Shown in pieces: positions 47,901-57,500 of a stretch of 64,000 bases of DNA (positions are counted from its first letter, which is position 1; each line of letters begins with the position of its first letter). The stretch covers positions 18,152,501 to 18,216,500 of the forward strand of contig NC_092660.1 in NCBI RefSeq assembly GCF_032118995.1, written 5' to 3'. Position numbers and translations under genes: made by a program. Below the pieces are notes generated by a model that was not told the DNA's origin, made no database searches, and saw only the letters and a program-made list of their open reading frames with translations. The DNA comes from Asterias amurensis (taxonomy: Eukaryota; Echinodermata; Asteroidea; Forcipulatida; Asteriidae).

Positions 47901-50249
47901 CCCCAGGCTGATTTCACGAAGAGTCCAGGTATCAGGTTTGATGTCACAGTACGCATTAGCCTGCTGACAGTTTAATCATCTTAAAAAAGATGAAACTTGG
48001 TAATTTGTGTGAAGTTGAGACCTGCCTAAATTTAACACTGACCTGTTTGTTTTTTTCTAAAAGTGTGAAATCAATCATATTTTACATAATTATAAACAGG
48101 TCTGGTGACCATTTAAAAATCTTCTTTTAAACAAAACTTCCTAGAGCTACCATGGAGGAAGGGATCGGTTACTCACACTGATGGTTCTGGCGATTTAAAT
48201 CAATGTTAATTGTTGATTTTACTCTAGTAATTATTTGTACTCTTCTTATTTGTTTAATAGGCCCATTGCTTTCAAGATTTCCTTTTACATATCCTTACAT
48301 AAAGTATTCTCGCTTAGTTTATATTTTTATATCGTTAGTTTTATAATGTGATTGTATTGTTTTTAACAATATGTGCAGGGCCCAAATGGAAACCATTTTT
48401 CACTAATTTGGCTCACCCTGTGTAAATAAAGGAAGTAAATTAATTGAACAATGAGCACTTATGCCAAACTTTAATTGCTTTTGCCTTCTTTGCAAATGTT
48501 TTTTTCTTTCTTTTCTTTGGTAGCACTATATCAGCTCATACCCCCAGTGGAAGATTGTCGTTTGGAGTCGGAGGCCTCGGGGTCGAAGACCAAATCAAGT
48601 TTGGCGCTTCCACCACGATCATGTTGTCCAAGGTTCGACTCTTACAGCGAAGATGCCGACAGCCTGCCCAAGTCCGGTGCTGAAGTGCCCAGCATTGGCG
48701 ATTTCAACGACAAGCTCTGGGAGGCCGGCGTGAAGATCATCGCTGATGGCTCCCCGCACACCGGCACCTCAGCAGTACGTGAGCCCTACCTGCACACCCA
48801 TCTGGCTGAAACCCTTGGCTTTCCCCCAGCACCAGGGTACGGCAAGCTAAATTATGACACGAAGGCTATGTTGGACACAATCAGAAGGTACCACAATGAA
48901 GGAAAGCAGATTGCAATTCACAGCCATGGGGAACGAGCTATCGAACAAGTCCTGAAATGTTACGAGGAGGTAAAGTCTTCGGAATTGTTTTTGTAATTAT
49001 AAGTTATGCATACAAGAAACTTTTGACAAGAAACTTTTGACAAGGAACATCGCATTTTCAAGAAGATTGGCTAAGAAAAAATCATCATCTGAAAGAATAG
49101 TGGTGGGTCTAAACCATTAGCAAACTATGAGACTCAACTTTGTGTAGAAAGAGTCAGAACAGGTAGTAGGATTTGATTTGTTACGTTTCTTTGTCTTGAA
49201 GGTCTTGGCCAATGATCCGTGTACTATGCGCCATCGTATGGAGCATCTTGGCCTCGCGACCCAAGGACAGATCGCCAGAGCTGGCAAGATCAAACTTGCC
49301 CTGTCATTCTTTGTGGATCAACTTCGCTTCTACGGGTTGACCTTCAAGGATGGTATCTTCGGCGAAAGTAGAGTCAATCGCTGGACTCCACTTTCCGAGG
49401 CAACAAAGAGTGACGTTACTTGGACAATTCACCAGGTATAAACCTACCACAGGACTCAACCTGACCAAACCCAACCCTGCCCAGTGTCTATATACACCCA
49501 CATTAAACCTATTCCACTCCAACAACCTACTATAGTACCTCCCAAACCCATACTCTCCACGTTGCAACCCAACCCAGCCAACTATACCCAGGCTTTCTCA
49601 AGAAGACGATCAGAGCATACTGATCGAAGCGTCGAGTTGAAACCAACGGTTCATTTCAGAACCACCCCAACTCATGTAGAGATAGGATCATTACCTGGTG
49701 TTACCGCAAACCTTTCTACAACCATACCAAATTCAACCAAGGAGAGACCATGCGCTCTCCACCCGCTAAACCCTTCTAAGTTGATAATCTTTTGAATTCA
49801 TTCTGCTCTCTCCCCATAAGGACCAGCCAACATTTCCTGGCCAAGCCACACCCTTCGCCAACATGAAAACAGCCATAACCCGCTGCCAGAGGGACCACCC
49901 CAACACCCCATTTGGCCCGGAGTACCGCGTGTCCATCGACGAGGCTCTCAAGGCCTACACCGTCAACGCGGCATGGCAGCTTCACAAGGAGAAAGAGGTG
50001 GGTAGCATCACAGTGGGCAAGAAGGCCGACCTGGTGGTGCTGTCTGAGAACCCGTACAATGTGGAACCAGTCAACTTGGAGAGGATTCAAGTCATTGAGA
50101 CATTTCTCAATGGCTGCCCCAATGAACTTGCTAAATTCCAAAACCTTCCTAAGACTGACTTCCAGATACTTGTGCGTCAACAACCCATAAGAGAAGCTAC
50201 ATGTGCGCAGGATCAATGGGGGTGGTCCAGCGAACTAAAGGCATTGTAA
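35919..50249 (+). CDS. YtcJ-type metal-dependent amidohydrolase, copy B
   Basis: Tandem paralogue of the gene at 19895, with the same six-exon plan: 35919-36202, 41771-42005, 47101-47380, 48524-48969, 49202-49435, 49821-50249; 635 aa. The four size differences from copy A are all multiples of three. The metal-site motifs are kept (MPGFIEPHQH, IHSHGERA, RHRMEH, HQDQP). Divergence is very uneven: exon 5 is identical in protein and exons 4 and 6 nearly so, while exon 3 differs at 26 of 93 residues and its end (SVALCLLLKIIFALEK in place of NPAYDRFLKTVSDSEK) has lost the polar, family-like sequence. It may encode an enzyme with altered substrate choice or a weakening copy. The frame is open throughout and all splice sites look usable. 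Confidence 0.88.
36788..37156 (+). mobile_element. TTAA-MITE copy 10
   Basis: TTTGAAAGGCATTGGACACT to a decayed end running into copy 11. Paralogue of copy 13. Confidence 0.8.
37157..37542 (+). mobile_element. TTAA-MITE copy 11
   Basis: Starts within the family at ACTATTGGTAATTACTC and ends ATAGTGTCTAGGCTTTTAA; directly abuts copy 10. Confidence 0.8.
37950..38655 (+). mobile_element. 5'-truncated LINE insertion
   Basis: Absent from the sister unit, where CAGCAACTGTTTTGTTAGC (about 40930) is continuous. AACTGT is duplicated at its borders. The 3' end AATGTGATTGCCCGAATAAA followed by an ATT-rich tail is typical of a non-LTR retroposon. It includes a GC-rich stretch at 38098-38280 (CTCTCGCGCGGGCTGG); the ORF there is proline/arginine-rich and not protein-like. 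Confidence 0.7.
38691..39016 (-). mobile_element. TTAA-MITE copy 12, truncated at the duplication junction
   Basis: TTAAAGGCACTGGACACGTT up to GATTATTTT, where it is joined to AAACAGTATAGG of the next unit. The complete sister is copy 15. Confidence 0.85.
39553..39940 (+). mobile_element. TTAA-MITE copy 13
   Basis: TTTGAAAGGCATTGGACACT to AGTGTACCTTCCCTTTAA. Confidence 0.85.
40137..40530 (+). mobile_element. TTAA-MITE copy 14
   Basis: TTAAAGGCATTGGACACTGT to AGTGTACCTTCCCTTCAA. The distal part is altered (GTGTCCCTTCAGGGCCACC). Confidence 0.8.
40973..41333 (-). mobile_element. TTAA-MITE copy 15
   Basis: TTAAAGGCACTGGACACGTT to AGTGTCCACAGGTGCCTTTT; abuts copy 16. Confidence 0.85.
41331..41709 (-). 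mobile_element. TTAA-MITE copy 16
   Basis: TTAAAGACACTGGACACTAT to AGTGTCCACTGCCTTTCA. It ends about 60 bp before exon 2 of amidohydrolase B. Confidence 0.85.
42019..42270. mobile_element. Palindromic MITE (CATACTTCCTGCGAATGCGA), copy in B
   Basis: AAGCTCGGTACATACTTCCT, then an inserted repeat block (42060-42165, related to 56195-56310), then the far arm CACATTCGTAGGAAGTATGG. Placement after exon 2 matches copy A. Confidence 0.65.
42348..42725. mobile_element. 378-bp long-TIR MITE with 9-bp TSD
   Basis: Same arms as the element at 11348-13685 (TAGTCTTGGTTCCAAGACCA, GCTAGCGGGCGCTCTG). Flanked by a perfect 9-bp repeat, ATGAATAAC (42339-42347 and 42726-42734). The centre is another palindrome (GAGCAAGTTCGGGTGCACAC / GTGCGCACTCGAACTTGCTC). 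Unit A lacks it at about 22220. Confidence 0.92.
43255..43320 (-). other. Hammerhead-like / Penelope-type motif, copy 3
   Basis: The minus strand reads CTCCTGAAGACGAGCAGAGT, then ATACAGTTCGAAACGTCGAG: a CTGAAGA block, a CGAGC/GTTCG stem, then GAAACGTC. It is the best match of the set to a hammerhead core layout. Confidence 0.4.
43736..44125 (+). mobile_element. TTAA-MITE copy 17
   Basis: TTAAAGGCAGTGCATGGACA to AGTGTCCACTGGCTTTAA. Its last TTAA is also the first TTAA of the next element. Confidence 0.9.
44122..44573. mobile_element. Palindromic TTAA MITE, GAGACCAAAAT family (complete)
   Basis: TTAAAGGATTCGGGTACTTT pairs with AAAAGTAAACAATACCCTTTAA; arms CCACAGATTTACATTAAACT / AGTTTAATGTAAATCTGTGG. 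The centre has ATAACCAGTTATGATATTAT repeated. Partial relatives are at 7130, 7960 and 45013. Confidence 0.85.
44659..45012 (+). mobile_element. TTAA-MITE copy 18
   Basis: TTAAAAAGGCACAGGACACT to AGCACAGTGCCTTTAA. Confidence 0.85.
45013..45310. mobile_element. GAGACGAAAAT MITE, truncated
   Basis: GAGAAATGAGTAAAACAATG, GTGAGACGAAAATTATTTGC and CTGTAAATCTGTGGACATTG match the copy at 44122. The left end is missing. Confidence 0.65.
45473..45748 (-). mobile_element. TTAA-MITE copy 19, shortened
   Basis: TTAAAGGCAGTGGACACTAT to AGTGTCCACTACCTTTAA. It lacks the central palindrome and splits a LINE-like tail (45365-45470 and 45750-45960). Confidence 0.85.
46619..46965 (+). repeat. 79-bp minisatellite in intron 2 of copy B
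   Basis: Four units of CTCCTAGTGGATGATACCCA, then CATCCTTACTGACTGTGAAG and CCCTGTTTCAGCCCCAGGAG. Single unit-like matches occur in copy A at 20650-20745 and 22335-22410. Confidence 0.85.
47398..47762 (+). mobile_element. Complete tRNA-Leu-headed SINE (Deu-like, type 2)
   Basis: Head GTGTCGTGGCCGAGCGGTTA with D-arm, a TTCAAGC anticodon loop like tRNA-Leu, and B box GGGTTCGAATCCCGG. The body has GAGCAAGACACTTAAC and the tail GAAGCGCTTTGAGACACCC to CGCTATATAAA. Inserted in intron 3 of copy B, absent from copy A. TAACCT flanks both sides. Confidence 0.88.
47953..48462 (+). mobile_element. 5'-truncated LINE (CR1/L2-like) insertion
   Basis: Breaks the sequence that in copy A is GATGTCACAGTATGCCAAAC. 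It ends GCTCACCCTGTGTAAATAAA followed by GGAAGTAAATT, like CR1/L2 3' tails. No coding is left. Confidence 0.7.
49595..49657 (+). other. Hammerhead-like / Penelope-type motif, copy 4
   Basis: Unit B counterpart of 29550-29612, almost identical. Confidence 0.35.
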
Positions 50250-50289
50250 CAGTTATGCCTTGTGGTAACTAAAAGCAGGGAGCTAGTTG

Positions 50290-52130
50290 CAACTATCCAT
50301 TTAATCTTTTGCTAGGTTAGGGTTTAGTGATACCAGGATTTGATAATGCCTATACCAATATTTCAAGATATGTAAACATATTGTTTGTAAAGCAGTCTTT
50401 AGAAGATTTTTAAGTGCCAGCGCCCACCAATAATTATACCATGCTATGTAAAGCGGTCTTTAGATAGGCATTTTGTTTTGTTGCTATTTTTAAACTTGAT
50501 CCTTCGCTAGGTTAGGGTTAGGATTTAGAATACAAAGATTTGTCAATGCATGGAGGTAGAAATAAAGCAGTCTTTTAGAAGGACACTTTGTTATAATGTT
50601 GTTGCTTCGTTTAAACATGATAATTTGATAGGTTAGGGTTAGGATTTAGGGAAACAAAGATTTGTCAATGCACGGAGGTAGAAATAAGTCATTCTTTAGA
50701 AAGACACTTTGGTATGTTATTGCTTCGTTTAAACATGATATTTTGTTAGGTTAGGGTTAGGATTTAGTTATTCTTCCATATTTAGGGATACCAACATTTT
50801 TCAATGCCTACCAATAATATATTATGCTACGTGAACAGATTGTATGTGAAGCAGTCTTTAGAAAGACACTTTGTTATGTTGTCGCTACGTTTAAACATGC
50901 AATTGCTAGGTTAGGGTTAAGATTTAGGAATACAAAGATTTGCCAATGCCTACCAATATTTCAAGAAAGATATGTAAACATAAAGCTGTCTTTATAAAGA
51001 CACTTTGTTGTGTTGTTGCTACGTTTAAAGGTTCCTGATATTTTGTTAGGTTATGGTTAGGATTTAGGGATGCAAAGATTTGTTAATGCTTACCAATATA
51101 TAATGCTGTGTAAACAGAAAGTTTGTAAATCAATCTTTAGGACACTTAGCTATATTGTTGCTACGTTTAAACCTGAAATTGCTAGGTTAGGGTTAATATT
51201 TAGGGATACAAAGATTTATCAATGCCTACCAATATTTCAAGATATGTAAACATAAAGCTGTCTTTATAAAGACACTTTGTTGTGTTGTTGCTACGTTTAA
51301 AGGTTCCTGATATTTTGTTAGGTTATGGTTAGGATTTAGGGATGCAAAGATTTGTTAATGCTTACCAATATATAATGCTATGTAAACAGAAAGTTTGTAA
51401 AGCAATCTTTAGGACACTTAGCTATATTGTTGCTACGTTTAAACCTGAAATTGCTAGGTTAGGGTTAAGATTTAGGGATACAAAGATTTATCAATGCCTA
51501 CCAATATTTCAAGATATGTAAACATAAAGCTGTCTATAGAAAGACACTTTGTAATGTTGTTGCTACGTTTAAAGGTTCCTGATCTTTTGTTAGGTTATGG
51601 TTAGGATTTAGGGATGCAAAGATTTGTTAATGCTTACCAATATATAATGCTGTGTAAACAGAAAGTTTGTAAAGCAATCTTTAGGACACTTAGCTATATT
51701 GTTGCTACGTTTAAACCTGAAATTGCTAGGTTAGGGTTAAGATTTAGGGATACAAAGATTTATCAATGCCTACCAATATTTCAAGATATGTAAACATAAA
51801 GCTGTCTTTATAAAGACACTTTGTTGTGTTGTTGCTACGTTTAAAGGTTCCTGATATTTTGTTAGGTTATGGTTAGGATTTAGGGATGCAAAGATTTGTT
51901 AATGCTTACCAATATATAATGCTGTGTAAACAGAAAGTTTGTAAAGCAATCTTTAGGACACTTAGCTATATTGTTGCTACGTTTAAACAATACATGTTAT
52001 TCTGGATCTGGATATTATACTCTGATAAAAATGGATACCCGCATCGCATCGCATCGGAGTTAAAGTTTAGTTTGTTTAGGTTATAGGGTTAGGATTTAGG
52101 GATACCAAAATTTGTCATTGCCTGCCAATA
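50290..52130 (+). repeat. Satellite with TTAGGG-like core, unit B (13 monomers)
   Basis: Same monomers as 30240-31290. Cores start near 50310, 50507, 50628, 50744, 50906, 51043, 51182, 51317, 51455, 51589, 51727, 51863 and 52075. From 50906 a dimer of about 272 bp repeats four times; unit A has it once. Confidence 0.92.
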
Positions 52131-52510
52131 TATCGTGCCATGTAAACAGATCGGATGTAAAGCTGTCTTTTGAAAGATATTGTTATGATATTGCTTTGTT
52201 TCAAATGACCAGGTAAATACCACTTAGCCAATTAAGGAGACAAGAAGCACATTTTGTAAAAGTCTCTCTCTGATTTTTAATACATGTGATACAAATGTTC
52301 TGTTTATATGTAATCATACCAGCTATATTCACTCAGACATAATGAAATACTGTTAGTAATATACAAATAAATATTATTTTTGAGGTACCATAGCTGAGGA
52401 GCAAAATAATTTTGCCTAATCATGAAAAACAATTATCTGCATCGCTCTCCTTTTAGTTGAAAAACACAGAAATATGTCATTTTGTGCGATTTGACCATAC
52501 AAACAATGTG

Positions 52511-52896
52511 TTAAAGGCATTGGACACCTTTGGTATTAGTTGTCAAATACCAGTATTCTCACTTCGTATATCCCAACATAGGCCTATGCATAAAATAAAA
52601 AAATCTTTGAAAATGTGGACTCAATTGGTCATCAAAAGTGCAAGAAAATAATGAACGAAAAACACCTTTGTTGCATACATTTTTGTGTTTTCAGATGCAT
52701 AATTAAAGGCGTCAGATCTGAAGACTTTTAATATTTGAGTGAGAATTTACCTTTTTCAAAAAAACTATGTTACTTCAGAGGGAGCCGTTTCTCACAATGT
52801 TTTATACTATCAACAGCTCTCCATTGTCCATTACCAAGTAAGTTTTTATGCCGACAATTATTTTTTAGTAATTACCAATAGTGTCCAGTGGCTTTA
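52511..52896 (-). mobile_element. TTAA-MITE copy 20
   Basis: TTAAAGGCATTGGACACCTT to AGTGTCCAGTGGCTTTAG; abuts copy 21. Confidence 0.85.
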
Positions 52897-53207
52897 GGCT
52901 CTGGACACTTTTGGTAAAACACTATGAGAAACGGCTCCCTCTGAAGTAACCTAGTTTTTGAGAAAGAAGTAATTTCTCACTAAAATATTTTAATCAAGCT
53001 TGAGACCTCAGCTGAGGTAGCGAATACAAGCATCTGAAAGCACACAACTTAAGCGACATGGGTGTTTTTTTCTTCCATTATTGTCTTGCAACTTCGATGA
53101 CAAATTGAGTCCAAATTTTCACAGGTTTGTTATGTTATGCATACGATGAGATACACCAAGTGAGAAGACTGGTCATTGACAAATACAAAGATGTCCAGAG
53201 CCTTTAA
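52893..53207 (+). mobile_element. TTAA-MITE copy 21
   Basis: TTTAGGCTCTGGACACTTTT to GATGTCCAGAGCCTTTAA. Confidence 0.8.
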
Positions 53208-54264
53208 CCCAACACGTATATTATCAATTAGAGATATATATTACAGACTCAAAGTAAAAACGGAAACATCGCACATGTCAGTCAGTGCTGGAGGACTCGA
53301 GATTGATCTCGGACTAGAAAGCGAGGATTCCGAATCTTGCACTGCAGATTGTAAACTAAAATTTTAGAAATTATAAGAAGAACAAAAGTGTTTGATGATG
53401 TCAGCTTTTCGCGTAGTGTGTAAAGATTGCTAATACTCGGTTAAATATAATATTTCTTAATTATAGGATAATTTCATTTGTTTGATTGGAACCCAAAACA
53501 TACTTTAACAGTTTTGTTTTACTAAACGATTTTGTGTTTTGTGCGCGCAACACTTTCCCCCTCCCCCCAAGATTTTTGAAACTTTTTGATTCTTTCAACT
53601 AAACATGCAATCTTCAACCATGGATTTCGAATAATACCATTTTTAGTTTGGAAATGTTAATATGTGTTACTTAAACATTTCAGATATTTTCTTTTCAGAA
53701 TAACTTACCAAGTACCCAAATAAATGAAGGACTGGAATAAATGTAAGCACAAGCAAGGTAGAAGAATACTTTTAGCAGTTTTAGCTCTGAAATAGTTTAA
53801 AATATATAACTTTTTTAAAGATAAACCTAGTGGCAAATAAAAATAAGTTAATGCAGCACTGATGTGTAGATGTACAGGGGTGGATTTCACAAAGAGTTAA
53901 AACTAGTCTTATCTCGAGTTAGGACGAGTTACCCCAACTCTATCACACACAAAATTTGATAATTAATATGTACATGAAAATGTTGTCAAATAGTTGCATA
54001 AATAATTCAGTTCATTAGTCTTTGCATTATTTTTTTTCTACAATAAAAAACTGATGTCAATAAAACTGCAAGCCTCACATGATTACTAAACAGCAAATTT
54101 TCGACGTCTCTACACAAGTTCATGATTTTTCTTTACCCTGTTCTTATAGCATCTTACTGGATAGAATCTCTACGATATTTACAAACCCTGCTGGAATATG
54201 TTCTCAATGGCTGACCTTCCCACGTGGTGGATAAGATCTCTAGTTTTGCTTCACCCTCTACATG

Positions 54265-54505
54265 AACTGGCTACTCCCCTGCCCAATAATGGTACTTCCC
54301 TCCTGATGGGAAACTGGTCACTCCCCTGCCCGATAATGATACTTCCCTCCTTGATGGGAAACTGGCTACTCCCCTGCCCAATAATGATACTTGCCTCCTG
54401 ATGGGAAACTGGTTACTCCCCTGCCCGATAATGGTACTTCCCTCCTGATGGGAAACTGGTCACTCCCCTGCTCGATAATGGTACTTCCCTCTCGATAGGA
54501 TCACT
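54265..54505 (-). repeat. 46-bp minisatellite in the carrier 3'UTR, unit B
   Basis: About five copies of GATGGGAAACTGGTCACTCC plus CCTGCCCGATAATGGTACTT, starting about 55 bp past the carrier stop. Confidence 0.9.
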
Positions 54506-54559
54506 ATGGGTATGTGAGCGCGCCAGTGTCAGCCTTGTTGCCGTTCGAACGTTATCATC

Positions 54560-57500
54560 TCAATCTCGTAAGCCCCATTCCGACACCTTCTTCTGGGCGT
54601 TGGCCATAACGATCATAGCAGTCCCATTTGCAATGAAACTACGAATAGTCCCGGGTCCGATTCCGCGATAGAGACCAAAAAACCCTCCTCGCTCTTTGAT
54701 GACCAGCCGCATTCTTTTTAAGACCGGCATGTCTCTGCAAAAGTAATAATGACAAAAAAAGCAAGACTACCTTCAACAACATTTTGAAAACTTCTAATAA
54801 ATAAAAATACAAATGCTCGTTTCTTATAACATCCATGGGTTTATTTCAAAGAGCTCGGTATATGTGGAGCTACGTTTCAAAGTATGAGATCCAACCTTTT
54901 ATAGCACTCTGTAAAGCTTTTTACAAGGTAATGTGGTGCAATATGCTGACGATCAGACCAGGAACACAGCGGCAAACACAGGAACACAGCGGCAAACCCC
55001 TTCTCTTTTCGATACACGCACTGGGTTCTGGTTACGAGCATTACACAAAACATGGGACCAAAGGACATGACAATAACGGTACAAGTGTCACGACCTGGAC
55101 TATAACCCACACTCTGCTGATTAGAAACACTAGAGCTTGAATCCAGTGTTCTTATCCGCTCGACCACAACAATCTTGCTAAAAAAAACCAAAGACGACAT
55201 GACAAAGATTCAAACCCCATTCTGGTGACTAGGCCATCAGAATTTGAGTTTGATTTAAATTTGAGTTCTATGCTCGAGACTGCATTCTTACTTTCCATAG
55301 TTGCCTTGTACTTGTGATTTCATGTATTCCAAAGGCCAAACAATCCACCAGCCTAGCGTGATAAAAAAGTCAAGGAATGGTAAAGAAATAGTGAAAAAAA
55401 AAATTAATACAGATTTCAAACTGTTGAAAATTAAAAATCACCAATCTGGTGACTGTTTTAAGATGAATAGCAATTCGTACATCAGCCCCGTCCCTCACTT
55501 TTATTCCCCTTCCCCTATGTGATTCAATTTTACAGAGCACCGTCTCATTTTTTTTTTAGCAAATAAGAAAGGGTATTAATATTGGTTTTTACCCTTACAT
55601 CGATGTGTTATCACTGTATACAGGTATACTGGGTACATGTACTTTCCCCAGGTTCTGTCACAGGCATGTTACTCGGGTTCGAACCCACGACCTTTGCAAT
55701 TCTACAATCTCTGTGGTCTAGTCGGAGAGACACTGCTCTAGAATTGCAAAGGTCATGGGTTTAAATCCCACTAGAGTAATACGCCTACAGGTGATATTTT
55801 TTTTTACAGAACTCTGGAAAGTAATGAGTATACAGTGCTTACACACATCGGTGTATATTGTATATGGGTAAATCAAAACTAATATTCTTTAACCCTGATT
55901 AAATTTAACACCTATTAAAGAAAGGATATGTTGCTGCGACTCCTGATACTAGGAATGGTCCGATAACGCTAGAATTGAAGGCTTGAGGGAAGTGCCTCCT
56001 CTGAGTGTCTATTAAGATGAAGTATGTACACATTAGACCCATTGTACGACACCAATGCACGCCAAATCCCTGCAGCAAAGATAGAACCAAACAAATATAT
56101 CAATTTCTGTTCCTAACATAGGAGTCGAACTAGTCGCTCACAGGTATGGAACTTCATCTGAAAAAAAGGGCCGGGCCTTTTTAATTTTGCAAAGGGCACT
56201 TCCATTGGAAAAATCTTTACGTCAATGGGAACATTTTTTGATGGGGCACCAAGGCCAAGACCAGGGGCAACGGAGGCCATATACTTTGAGGCCTGCGTGT
56301 AATTCTGCGCTCAACATCAGGCACGTTCGGTGAGGTGGCATAGTCAGGATTACTTCTGACTCTTAGTTTGGTGGGGGGAGGGGGGGGGGGGGCAATGCTT
56401 CCAAGTTCCTAGTACATGTAGTATTGCTTCCTTGTTCCTAGTATGGGGTGGGGCATTGCTTCTTATTATGGGGCAGGGGCGTTGCTTCCTTGTGGGGACT
56501 ACATGTATGTGGATGTTTATTATGATGGGGGGGGGGTGGGCACGTGGCACTGGTTCAGTCGTCTAGTAGGAAGTATACAGTTTGTTGGGGTATGTTTATT
56601 TTCAAAGCAGTTTTTTAAATATTGAATAATTCACTGCTTTGTAGCAAAAAGTGTTTACATGGGTTATGCCAATGAACTGTGTTTATATACTGTGACCAGT
56701 CTGGGGGATATGAGATGCTAAAATAGGCTAAAGGAAAACTTTTCTCAACACCTCAATGTCGTATCCTATACTTTCATAAGACAAACATGATCTTTATAGT
56801 GTTTTAGTTGAGTGATTCCGAAGTGAAACATTGATTTGTAAAATATAGTTGTTGAAGTCTATCACCGAGTTTGAGAAATTACTTGGCGCCCCACACAACA
56901 CTCAAGTAAAAAAAGAGCAATATTTACCTTGTATAAACCTCTGAATTGCCAGGTTTGCTGTGTTTGTCTTCTGATCTGTAAAAGAAACACAAATCCATTT
57001 TGCTACTTGGGATTGAAGATGAAGGGGTGGGGGTTCCCTATAAGCTCGGTTCATACTTCCTGCGAATGCGAATGTGATTTTGACGTCACAAATTCGCAAC
57101 GAAAAATTTCCATCAGTCGAAATGTGCTCAACCCCTGTTGTGCAAAAACAGGGCTGTGACGTCAAAATTTGTATCACATTCGCAGGAAGTATGAACCGGG
57201 CTTAACAGCAGGAATTCTAATTCAGATATTATTACATTGTAGGGTAAGTTCAGTGTATTGAAGCGTGGGCTTAGCTTTTCCGGTTCACACAGTTTGGAAC
57301 AATTCTAGGAGATTATTTCTTGAGTTTTCTGGGTGCTGTTGTGAGCTTTGAATCTCACACCCCAACTCAACTGTTACAATAACGAAGCATACTAGGAGAC
57401 GCATCCCTAACCGGGTTACCCATTCACCCAGCAGGGAGCAGCCTGCATACTGGCGCCCCCTAACTGGCGCTCGGCTTTGCCCTTAAGTTACTGTTTCATA

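Larger units (their letters stand above)
34545..55165 (+). repeat. Tandem segmental duplication, unit B
   Basis: Starts AACTAACTTGGAAACTACCG, the counterpart of 18848. It is longer than unit A because of an internal 2.8-kb tandem duplication, a SINE, LINE tails and satellite expansion. It continues without a break into the rest of the carrier gene. Confidence 0.9.
55358..55929 (-). other. AT-AC U12-type spliceosomal intron in the carrier gene
   Basis: The 5' splice site is ATATCCTTTC, the U12 consensus. The branch site TTCCTTGAC (55369-55377) has its adenosine 12 nt before the end, and the 3' end is CAC. Only this AT-AC boundary keeps the frame (..SGVAA-T-L-GWWIVWPLE..). Length 572 nt; it holds two opposed type 1 SINEs. 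Confidence 0.93.

Noticed and set aside
30240-52130. Telomere or chromosome end
   Set aside because: The TTAGGG-like core occurs once per 110-160 bp monomer and is flanked by genes on both sides.
50290-52130. CRISPR-like array
   Set aside because: Animal DNA context, and the 'spacers' are parts of a homogeneous satellite monomer.
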